Shown one piece after another: positions 1 through 5,854 of a stretch of 19,340 bases of DNA. How positions within the stretch are numbered: the first letter of the stretch is position 1; each line of letters begins with the position of its first letter. The position numbers were made by a program, and so were the translations under genes. The notes below the pieces were generated by a model that had not been told where the DNA came from, made no database searches, and was given only the letters and a program-made list of their open reading frames with translations. Source of the DNA: JAKLKS01 sp964370855 (GTDB taxonomy: Bacteria; Planctomycetota; JAJSAM01; JAKLKS01); NCBI GenBank assembly GCA_964370855.1, contig CAYJMF010000091.1, forward strand, positions 1 through 19,340, read 5' to 3'.

Positions 1-54
<54 letters not shown>

Positions 55-68
55 ACGCCCGGGGACCC

Positions 69-86
69 CCCGCACGAAGATGCGGG
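69..86. other. Small hairpin upstream of the first gene
   Basis: CCCGCA (69-74) pairs perfectly with TGCGGG (81-86) across a 6-base loop. It could be the terminator of a gene left of the window, but no T-tract follows and the sequence to its left is homopolymer, so this cannot be decided. Confidence 0.25.
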
Positions 87-130
87 ACCCCTACCCACCT
101 CCCCCTCCCCGCCCTCCCGCCAATCCCCTG

Positions 131-136
131 TAGTAT
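131..136 (+). promoter_or_regulatory. Candidate -10 element (TAGTAT) for a leaderless metalloprotease mRNA
   Basis: TAGTAT matches the TANNNT form of a sigma-70 -10 box and ends six bases before the ATG at 143. That is the spacing expected when transcription begins at the start codon. No Shine-Dalgarno sequence lies between it and the ATG, which supports a leaderless transcript. No convincing -35 box is seen. Confidence 0.35.
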
Positions 137-142
137 GACGGA

Positions 143-1729
143 ATGCGGATTCGTCCATCGTTCACGGCGGCTTCCTCGGCGCTTCTCCTCCTCCTCCTCC
201 TCCTCCTCCTCGGCGGGACGGCCCTCCCCTTCAAGACCGTGGACGTGGGCGGCAAGCCGCAGCGGTGGCCCGGGGGGCGGCCCACCATCTTCGTGGATCC
301 GGTCATGCTCCCGGCCCACGCCGACGCCATCCGCAACGCTTCCCAGACCTGGTCCTCGGTGCCGGGCTCCGTGTTCCGGTTCGTCCACGGCGGGTCCAGC
401 ACCTCCCCGGACGTGACGGACCACGGGAACGGGAACAGCGACCTCTACTTCGACGCGACCCTGCCCCCCTTCGCCGTCGCCATCACCTTCGCCTTCGAGA
501 CGGGGGAGAACATCATCGAGAGGGACGTCGCCTTCAACGGGACCCTGAACTGGACGACCACGGGCTCCCCCGGCGGCGCGCCGGACGTGGAGACCGTGGC
601 CCTCCACGAACTCGGCCACGTGCTCGGGCTCCTCCACGAGGACTCCGTCCCCTCGGTGATGAGGTCCGGCGGGGACCCCTCCGTCCAGCGCCGGGCCCTC
701 GAGGACGACGACCGGGCCGGGGTGGTCTTCCTCTATCCCGCCGGAGGCGGCGGGGGAGGGGGAGCGCCGAAGGGGCCCGACCTCTCCGCCGGGACCCTGC
801 TGGTCACCCAGGGGGTGCCCGGGGCGGGGAGGGCGGTGACGCTCCGCGCCGAGGTGAAGAACCGATCCACCCTTCCGGCGGGCCCCTTCCGGGTGTCGGC
901 GGTGCTCGTGACCTCGCTCCCCGCGAAGGCCTCCGACGAGGAGCTGGGCGGCCTCGACCTCCCCTCCCTCGCCGGGGGGGCGACCACCACCGTGGACCTC
1001 GACGTGTTCATCCCCTCCTCCACGCCCCCCGGCGCCTGGAGGCTCGGCTCCTTCGTGGACGCCGCCGACGTCCTCAAGGACCCGGTGCGGGAGAACAACG
1101 GGGCGGCCACGACCCCCTTCACGGTTTCCCGGGAGCCCGTGGAACTCTCCCTCGGGGACGGGTTCACGGCGGGCCTCGGGCCCTCGGGCGCCGACGGCGG
1201 CACCTGCTGGATCGGCGCGGGGACGGAGGTCCTCCTCCGGGCGAAGGGGCAGCGGGGCGTGCGCCCCCGCGTGCGCGTCCTCGACGGTCCGGGCGGGACG
1301 GTGCTGGCCCTGGCCGAGGGGCGGGCCTCGGCGAAACTGCAGTGGACGGCCCCCGCCGACGGGACGTACTTCGTGGACGTCGTGAACACCGACGCCACGG
1401 TGGGCCGATTCCGGCTCGCGACCTCCGGGCGCACCCGGTGGAAGGGGATCCCCGCGGAGGGGCCCGCGGTGCTCCCCTTCACGGCCTACGCCGGGGGGCG
1501 CGTCGTGATGAAGTCCCGGTGGGAGGGGGAGGCGCCGGTGCTCCTCTGCCGACCCCCCTCGGGTCCGGATCTCGCCTCGCCGGGCCGCACCGCGGGGCGC
1601 TCCTCCCGTCTCGGCCCCCTCGTCCCCGGCGCGGACGGCTCCCACGGGGTCGTCCTCGGGGCGGAGGGAGGGGTCAGGGTCACCCTCGATTCCCGCACCC
1701 CGCGGCCCGGGCAACTCGTGGTCCGGTAG
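143..1729 (+). CDS. Secreted matrixin-like zinc metalloprotease with CARDB-like and PPC-like domains
   Basis: A 528-residue exported protein. Residues 1-25 form a signal peptide whose core is ten consecutive leucines. The catalytic domain runs from about residue 45 to 197. It contains HELGHVLGLLH at 155-165, the HExxHxxGxxH zinc site of metzincins (H155, H159, H165, catalytic E156), followed by a Met-turn methionine at 173. This is the arrangement of the M10A/matrixin family, which cleaves peptide bonds in extracellular proteins. An eight-glycine linker leads to a CARDB-like beta-sandwich at about 210-330, ending in the typical ENNGAATTPFTV strand. Residues about 337-430 look like a PPC-type domain and the rest is a second beta-rich segment. 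The start is the ATG at 143, which places the signal peptide at the very N-terminus; no ribosome-binding site is visible. The substrate is unknown. The zinc site is certain; the accessory domain names are inferred from pattern. Confidence 0.85.
   Translation: MRIRPSFTAASSALLLLLLLLLLGGTALPFKTVDVGGKPQRWPGGRPTIFVDPVMLPAHADAIRNASQTWSSVPGSVFRFVHGGSSTSPDVTDHGNGNSDLYFDATLPPFAVAITFAFETGENIIERDVAFNGTLNWTTTGSPGGAPDVETVALHELGHVLGLLHEDSVPSVMRSGGDPSVQRRALEDDDRAGVVFLYPAGGGGGGGAPKGPDLSAGTLLVTQGVPGAGRAVTLRAEVKNRSTLPAGPFRVSAVLVTSLPAKASDEELGGLDLPSLAGGATTTVDLDVFIPSSTPPGAWRLGSFVDAADVLKDPVRENNGAATTPFTVSREPVELSLGDGFTAGLGPSGADGGTCWIGAGTEVLLRAKGQRGVRPRVRVLDGPGGTVLALAEGRASAKLQWTAPADGTYFVDVVNTDATVGRFRLATSGRTRWKGIPAEGPAVLPFTAYAGGRVVMKSRWEGEAPVLLCRPPSGPDLASPGRTAGRSSRLGPLVPGADGSHGVVLGAEGGVRVTLDSRTPRPGQLVVR
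185..211 (+). repeat. (CTC)9 trinucleotide microsatellite inside the signal peptide
   Basis: Nine tandem CTC codons follow one CTT codon and encode the poly-leucine core (residues 14-23) of the metalloprotease signal peptide. Slippage in units of three would change the length of the hydrophobic core without breaking the frame. Confidence 0.85.
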
Positions 1730-1748
1730 GAGTTTCCGGCTCCCGTCC

Positions 1749-1777
1749 TTGATCCGAGGCGGCCCTCCGCCTACCCT
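1749..1777 (+). promoter_or_regulatory. Candidate sigma-70 promoter for the 1809 gene
   Basis: TTGATC (1749-1754) and TACCCT (1772-1777) are separated by exactly 17 bases, the optimal sigma-70 spacing. TTGATC agrees with the -35 consensus at four of six positions and TACCCT with TATAAT at the key first, second and last bases. It lies in the 79-base gap between the two genes, 31 bases before the ATG at 1809, leaving room for the ribosome-binding site. Confidence 0.5.
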
Positions 1778-1808
1778 GTGGGACTGAACTTCATCGGAGG
1801 TGGGAACC

Positions 1809-4748
1809 ATGTCCAGGATCGGTATCGTCGTCGCCGCCGTGGTCGCCGCCGCCGTCGCGGGAGGCGGGATCTTCCTGTGGCAGGCAGGCCGGGCGAAGGA
1901 CCGGGCCGTGGAGCCCGTGGTCTTCGCGGCGCCGGACCTCTTCCCCCCGGACACGGTGATGTTCGCCTCCATCCACGACACCGAGGCGGACTGGAAGGAC
2001 CTGGAGGCGCTGCGAGCGAAGTTCGAGCCCACGGCCACCTGGTCCCTCATCGCCGGCGACCGCGGCCCCGGCTCCGGTCCCCTGGGGGCGCTGAAGAAGG
2101 CGTGGGACGAGATGGGTGCCGACGTCGAGGCCCGCCTCGGCCGGCGGCCCGACGCCGCGGAGTTCTTCCGGGTCTTCGGCGGCGACCTCGCCCTCGGCCT
2201 CTCCCCCCTCCCCAAGGGGGCCGGCCTCGGGGGCCTCCTCGTGACGCGGCTCCCCGACGAGGCGGAACTCGCCCGGTTGAAGGAGCTCATGGGGAAGAAC
2301 CAGACCCTCCGCCAGCGGCAGGCGCCGCCGGCCCACGGCTACCCCGTCTGGTACGAGGAGCTCGAGGCGGGGAGGACCCTCCACTACGGGGTCGGGGGAG
2401 GCCATCTCTTCCTCTCCGACGACCAGGGGCTCCTCGACGCCGCCATGACGAGCCTCTCGGTCCTGGCCGCCGCCGGCCCAGACACCCCCCGCCCCCCCTC
2501 CCTCGCCGCGGACCCGGAGTTCAAGGCCGGCGTCCCCGGCCCCTGGGAGGAGGTCCGGGTGGCGATGTTCCTCCGCAAGGGGGCGAGCATCGGATCGAAG
2601 GTCGAGCAGATGGCCCCGGACGCGAAGGGGAGCGGGGACCAGGTGGATTCCATCCTCGCCCGCACCTTCTCCGCCGCGCCCGGGAAGGAGACGATGGCGT
2701 TCTCGGCCTCGGGGCCCTCCGGCTCCCGGGCCTGGAGCGCCTCCTGGGGGGACTTCTCCCTCCTCGGGCGCGCCTGGGAGCAGAGGCTCCCCGCGGACCT
2801 CTGCATGGCCTGGATTCCCCGCCCCGTCGCGGCCGGCGTCCGCGAGAAGGCCTTCGGCGCCGACTACGAGGCCCTGCGCTCGAAGCGTCTCTGGAAGGCC
2901 ATCGACGAGCTCTCCCGGGACGGGCCGCGGCTGAAGCGCCTCCTCGGGGAGGCGATGGGACCGGACTCCGTCCCCGACGACGCGATGCTGGCCAGGATCC
3001 CCTTCGACGTCGCCCTCCTCGGCGAGGTGGGGGACGAACTCCTGCGCGGCATGGCCGAGGGCGGGGACTCCCCCCTCTGCATCGCCCAGAAGGCCTACGG
3101 GGAGAAGACCCTCCGCACGGAGATGGTGCTCGCCGTCGAGCTGGACCCCATGACCGCCGTGACCCTCGCCGCCCTCGCCGACACCGCCGCCGCGGAGATG
3201 GGGGAGGACGGTCCCGTCTCGTGGTCCCGCACGAAGGGGGACGGGCCCCCCACGTGGAGCCTCGACTTCTCGAAGCTGTTCCGCGGGGGGGACCCCGACT
3301 TCCAGGACCCCTCCCGCGAGATGACCCGGAAGATGATGGAGCCCTGGGAACCGGGCATCGTCCTCGGCAGCGGGACCCTCTACATCACCTTCGGCCCCTC
3401 CATGCGCGAGGACATCCGGGCCCTCTGCGCCGGGAAGGTCGCCCCCCTGTCCGCGGACCCGCTCTTCCTCGAGGCCATGGCCGCGGCGGAGCCCGGGGCC
3501 ACGGAGATCCTCTTCCAGAGGCCCGCCGTGATCGCCCGGGCGGCGATGGACTCCGTCCGGGGCCCCCTCGACGGGATGGCTTCGGCGGAATCCTTCGATC
3601 CCGACGGCCGGGACATCGTGCGCGCCCTCCTCGGCGCCCTGGACGAGGCGGCGGGCTGGGCCGCCGGCATGCGGGCCCAGATCACCTCCACCCTCGCCGA
3701 CCCGGAGCGCCGCTCCGTGACGGTGACGCTGCTCGACTCCGCGGCCGCCGCGGCCCCCCCGGCCATCGTGATGGACGCGGCCCCGATGACGGGGCCGGCG
3801 GCGCTCCCCGCGGAGACCTTCCTCCTCATGGCCTCGCGGATGGACTTCGGCCCCGCCTCGGAGGCGCTGAAGGAGGCCTTCTTCCAGGGGCTCAACGGCG
3901 GGAGGGACCGGTGGAAGCGGCTCCTCCTCGACGCTCCCAGCCCCGAGGCCGGGGAGCTGCTGGACCTCATGGATCCCCTCGCCACGGGGGTGCGGGGGGA
4001 GATCGGCTTCGCCATGGCCTACCCGAAGGACCCGTCGGTCCCCGACGGCCCGCCGACGCCGGGCGCCATTTCCGAGCGTCTCCCCACCTTCGTCTTCTAC
4101 GCCGACTACCGCGACGCCGGGGTCGTGTTCGCCAACGCCACGTCGCTTCTCGGGAAGATCCACGAGGCGGTGGACGAGGGGACCTTCGAGGACGACGCCG
4201 CCGCCATGGAGGCCGGGGAGGGGCCGCCTGCCTTCGGGCTCTTCCTCGACAAGCAGGAGGCCGCCGCGGGCCCCTCGACGACGCTCCGCATGGTCGGGGC
4301 GTGGGAGCCCGGCGGGGAGTACTTCGTCTACCGCATCGGGGTCCTGCGGAGGGGGGATCGGGTCTTCTTCACGGCCTCCCACCTCGGGCCCGCGGAGGTG
4401 GCGGGGCTCCCCGGAGGGGCCTCCACCATGGAAGGGCGGATGCTGGACGAGCTCCCCGGCGGGGCGGTGCCACCGGCGTCCATCTCCCTCCTGATCTTCC
4501 GGGAGGACGGGGTGTCCGACGTTCTCGGCGCCCTGCTCGACCTCGCCGTCCCCGTGGGGCCGATGCTGACCCTCCAGGGGCTCGGGGAGCCTCCGTCCCC
4601 GGAGCGGCAGGCGGCCCACGAGGCGGGCTGGCGGGAGGGCATCGACCTCGTGAAGGACGCCATGCGGACCGGGAAGTGGCAGGTGATGGGGATGACGCGC
4701 GAGGGGGACCGCTGGATCACGGTCCGGCGGAGGGTGGCCGGGAAGTAG
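1809..4748 (+). CDS. Large membrane-anchored protein of unknown function (DUF3352-like in character)
   Basis: A 979-residue protein. Residues 4-24 form one hydrophobic N-terminal segment that should act as an uncleaved anchor, leaving the rest outside the cytoplasmic membrane. The ATG at 1809 follows GGAGGTG by a suitable distance; a GTG nine bases upstream overlaps that ribosome-binding site and is rejected. I cannot assign an enzymatic function. The phrase FPPDTVMFASI near residue 45 resembles the opening of DUF3352-type proteins, and a similar phrase, LPAETFLLMASRMDFG, recurs near residue 665, suggesting two copies of one module. The protein is rich in Ala, Gly, Pro, Asp and Glu, with many amphipathic helices and no obvious metal site or nucleotide-binding loop. 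It has its own candidate promoter and is followed after 39 bases by the cyclophilin gene. The anchor and start are well supported; the family is a guess. Confidence 0.75.
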   Translation: MSRIGIVVAAVVAAAVAGGGIFLWQAGRAKDRAVEPVVFAAPDLFPPDTVMFASIHDTEADWKDLEALRAKFEPTATWSLIAGDRGPGSGPLGALKKAWDEMGADVEARLGRRPDAAEFFRVFGGDLALGLSPLPKGAGLGGLLVTRLPDEAELARLKELMGKNQTLRQRQAPPAHGYPVWYEELEAGRTLHYGVGGGHLFLSDDQGLLDAAMTSLSVLAAAGPDTPRPPSLAADPEFKAGVPGPWEEVRVAMFLRKGASIGSKVEQMAPDAKGSGDQVDSILARTFSAAPGKETMAFSASGPSGSRAWSASWGDFSLLGRAWEQRLPADLCMAWIPRPVAAGVREKAFGADYEALRSKRLWKAIDELSRDGPRLKRLLGEAMGPDSVPDDAMLARIPFDVALLGEVGDELLRGMAEGGDSPLCIAQKAYGEKTLRTEMVLAVELDPMTAVTLAALADTAAAEMGEDGPVSWSRTKGDGPPTWSLDFSKLFRGGDPDFQDPSREMTRKMMEPWEPGIVLGSGTLYITFGPSMREDIRALCAGKVAPLSADPLFLEAMAAAEPGATEILFQRPAVIARAAMDSVRGPLDGMASAESFDPDGRDIVRALLGALDEAAGWAAGMRAQITSTLADPERRSVTVTLLDSAAAAAPPAIVMDAAPMTGPAALPAETFLLMASRMDFGPASEALKEAFFQGLNGGRDRWKRLLLDAPSPEAGELLDLMDPLATGVRGEIGFAMAYPKDPSVPDGPPTPGAISERLPTFVFYADYRDAGVVFANATSLLGKIHEAVDEGTFEDDAAAMEAGEGPPAFGLFLDKQEAAAGPSTTLRMVGAWEPGGEYFVYRIGVLRRGDRVFFTASHLGPAEVAGLPGGASTMEGRMLDELPGGAVPPASISLLIFREDGVSDVLGALLDLAVPVGPMLTLQGLGEPPSPERQAAHEAGWREGIDLVKDAMRTGKWQVMGMTREGDRWITVRRRVAGK

Positions 4749-4756
4749 AGGGGTGG

Positions 4757-4762
4757 TAACCT
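4757..4762 (+). promoter_or_regulatory. Candidate -10 element (TAACCT) before the cyclophilin gene
   Basis: TAACCT lies between the stop codon of the previous gene and the ATG at 4788. It matches the TANCCT hexamer seen before four other genes in this window. No good -35 box was found, so read-through from the upstream gene is equally possible. Confidence 0.3.
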
Positions 4763-4787
4763 CCCCCCTCCAACCAGGGAGAATTCC

Positions 4788-5219
4788 ATGAAGACCGCGA
4801 CCATCGTGACGGACAAGGGCACCATCGTGCTGGAGCTGTACGAGAAGGACGCGCCGGGGACCGTGGCGAACTTCGAGAAGCTGGTGAAGAAGGGCTTCTA
4901 CGACGGGCTCAGCTTCCACCGCGTGGTCCCGGACTTCGTCATCCAGGGCGGCTGCCCCAAGGGCACGGGGACCGGCGGCCCGGGCTGGACCATCAAGTGC
5001 GAGACGGCCAACAACCCGCGCAGGCACGGCCGCGGCGCCCTGTCCATGGCCCACGCCGGCAAGGACACCGGCGGGAGCCAGTTCTTCATCACCCACAGGC
5101 CGACTCCCCACCTCGACGGGGTGCACACGGTCTTCGGCGGCGTCACCAGCGGTTTCGAGGTGGTGGACGCCATCCGGGCCGGGGACAAGATGAAGAAGGT
5201 GACGATCAGCGAGTCGTAG
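4788..5219 (+). CDS. ppiB: Cyclophilin-type peptidyl-prolyl cis-trans isomerase (cytoplasmic)
   Basis: A 143-residue protein, the usual size of a compact bacterial cyclophilin. It catalyses cis-trans isomerisation of peptide bonds before proline and assists folding. The family signature is complete: FHRVVPDFVIQGG at 43-55 carries the catalytic arginine R45 and Q53, a GTGTGGPG loop follows, GALSMAH lies at 83-89, SQFFITHRP at 97-105, and HLDGVHTVFG at 108-117. The tryptophan used by human cyclophilin A for cyclosporin binding is replaced in the HLDG segment, as is common in bacteria. There is no signal peptide, so it is probably cytoplasmic. A GGGAG ribosome-binding site precedes the ATG. A hairpin-forming repeat begins nine bases after the stop and may terminate transcription. 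The symbol ppiB is chosen by similarity in size and location, not by a search. Confidence 0.93.
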   Translation: MKTATIVTDKGTIVLELYEKDAPGTVANFEKLVKKGFYDGLSFHRVVPDFVIQGGCPKGTGTGGPGWTIKCETANNPRRHGRGALSMAHAGKDTGGSQFFITHRPTPHLDGVHTVFGGVTSGFEVVDAIRAGDKMKKVTISES

Positions 5220-5227
5220 CGGAGGGG

Positions 5228-5338
5228 GATACGGTACCCGACCCGATTCATCGGGGTTGGGCGATGTCCCCCTCGCCGCGGCTCCTCGCTGTTTCGTGTG
5301 GGTTCTCGCCCGGGCGTTGCGCGCCTACCGGCGCGCGG
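5228..5338 (+). repeat. Inverted repeat family, left copy
   Basis: This segment matches the reverse complement of 5720-5831. The first block (5228-5261, 34 bases, one mismatch with its partner) begins GATACGGTACCCGACC and folds into a hairpin of about 11 pairs around a TTCA loop. The second block (5280-5338) begins GGCTCCTCGCTGTTTCGTG and is also nearly identical in the partner. The 18-22 bases between the blocks differ. It starts nine bases after the cyclophilin stop, so the first hairpin could also serve as that gene's terminator. Confidence 0.85.
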
Positions 5339-5382
5339 GTCCCCGGGGTGGGGGGGGGGCGGGCGGCGGGGGGGGGGCGGGG

Positions 5383-5392
5383 NNNNNNNNNN
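5383..5392. other. Assembly gap (10 N) flanked by G homopolymers
   Basis: Ten N bases follow a run of long G stretches (5350-5382). The gap size is probably nominal, so sequence between the two repeat copies may be missing and the head-to-head arrangement is not proven. Confidence 0.95.
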
Positions 5393-5668
5393 GAATGGAG
5401 GCGTCCCTGAACGACGGGACGCCTCCATTACGGGACCGCAGGAGAGGAGGAGAGGCGGGGGAATCGAGACGCACCCCGGCTCCGCGGGGGGATTCCCGGG
5501 AACGGGACCCTGGATCGTGGGGGACGGCGCGCGCCGTTCGTGCCTTGAACCACCGGAATCCCGGAAGGTGCCCGCCGTCCCCTCCTCCCCCGGGTACCGA
5601 ACCCGCTCCCACGCACCTGGATCCTCAGGCAGGTTCGACCCCGCCGCCTCCCTCCTCCGACGTCCCAC
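5393..5668. other. Non-coding, strongly structured intergenic segment
   Basis: No protein-like reading frame is seen here; the frames that are open give only Arg/Pro/Gly-rich translations. Apart from the 14-bp hairpin next to the gap, GGGAATC near 5460 can pair with GATTCCC near 5490, and there is a GGCGCGCGCC palindrome near 5530. It could be a structured RNA or the inside of a repeat element; I cannot assign it. Confidence 0.5.
5394..5429. repeat. Perfect 14-bp hairpin beside the gap
   Basis: AATGGAGGCGTCCC (5394-5407) pairs perfectly with GGGACGCCTCCATT (5416-5429) across the 8-base loop TGAACGAC. No T-tract follows. It begins two bases after the assembly gap, so it may be part of a larger element interrupted by the gap. 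Confidence 0.7.
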
Positions 5669-5720
5669 GCTCCCGACGGGGGCGCATCGGGTCTTTTCCC
5701 GATGCGCCCCCGTCGGGAGC
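5669..5720. repeat. Perfect 23-bp hairpin, loop TCTTTT
   Basis: The 23-base arm 5669-5691 is the exact reverse complement of 5698-5720, separated by TCTTTT. Such a long perfect stem is strong enough to block transcription or form an RNA hairpin. It abuts the right repeat copy directly, so it may be the inner end of the same element. Confidence 0.85.
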
Positions 5721-5831
5721 CGCGCGCCGGAAGGCGCGCAACGCCCGCGAGCACCCACACGAAACAGCGAGGAGCCCTCGCCGCCGGAAGCCCCGAACCC
5801 AACCCCGATAAATCGGGTCGGGTACCGTATC
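5720..5831 (-). repeat. Inverted repeat family, right copy
   Basis: Read on the minus strand, this repeats both blocks of 5228-5338: the hairpin block (5798-5831) and the GGCTCCTCGCTGTTTCGTG block (5720-5776). In this orientation the hairpin block ends in GGTACCGTATCC just upstream of the acyltransferase fusion gene, so it could contribute promoter or attenuator function there. An open frame through this copy joins the gene downstream, but the repeat translates to low-complexity sequence and is not counted as coding. Confidence 0.85.
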
Positions 5832-5841
5832 CCCCCCGTTG

Positions 5842-5847
5842 TAGCCT
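5842..5847 (+). promoter_or_regulatory. Candidate -10 element (TAGCCT) for a leaderless transcript
   Basis: TAGCCT ends seven bases before the GTG at 5855, which puts the expected transcription start at the start codon itself. No Shine-Dalgarno sequence lies between. It follows the right repeat copy by ten bases and matches the TANCCT pattern of other promoters here. Confidence 0.4.
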
Positions 5848-5854
5848 TCCTCCC

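Noticed and set aside
1791..5126. Minus-strand open frame of over 1100 codons opposite the 1809 and 4788 genes
   Set aside because: It has no recognisable domain and mirrors the codon bias of the plus-strand genes; the opposite strand carries a complete cyclophilin.
5625..5650. GGTTCGACC resembling a tRNA T-loop
   Set aside because: The flanking bases do not form the five-pair T stem, and no acceptor, D or anticodon arms can be drawn around it.
5228..5831. Integron attC sites or a CRISPR array
   Set aside because: There are only two inverted copies, without regular spacers, core-site motifs, integrase or cas genes.
5702..5854. Upstream extension of the acyltransferase fusion starting at an ATG at 5702
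   Set aside because: The extra 51 residues are translated from the right repeat copy and are unlike PlsC N-termini; the GTG at 5855 has a promoter-like hexamer at leaderless spacing.
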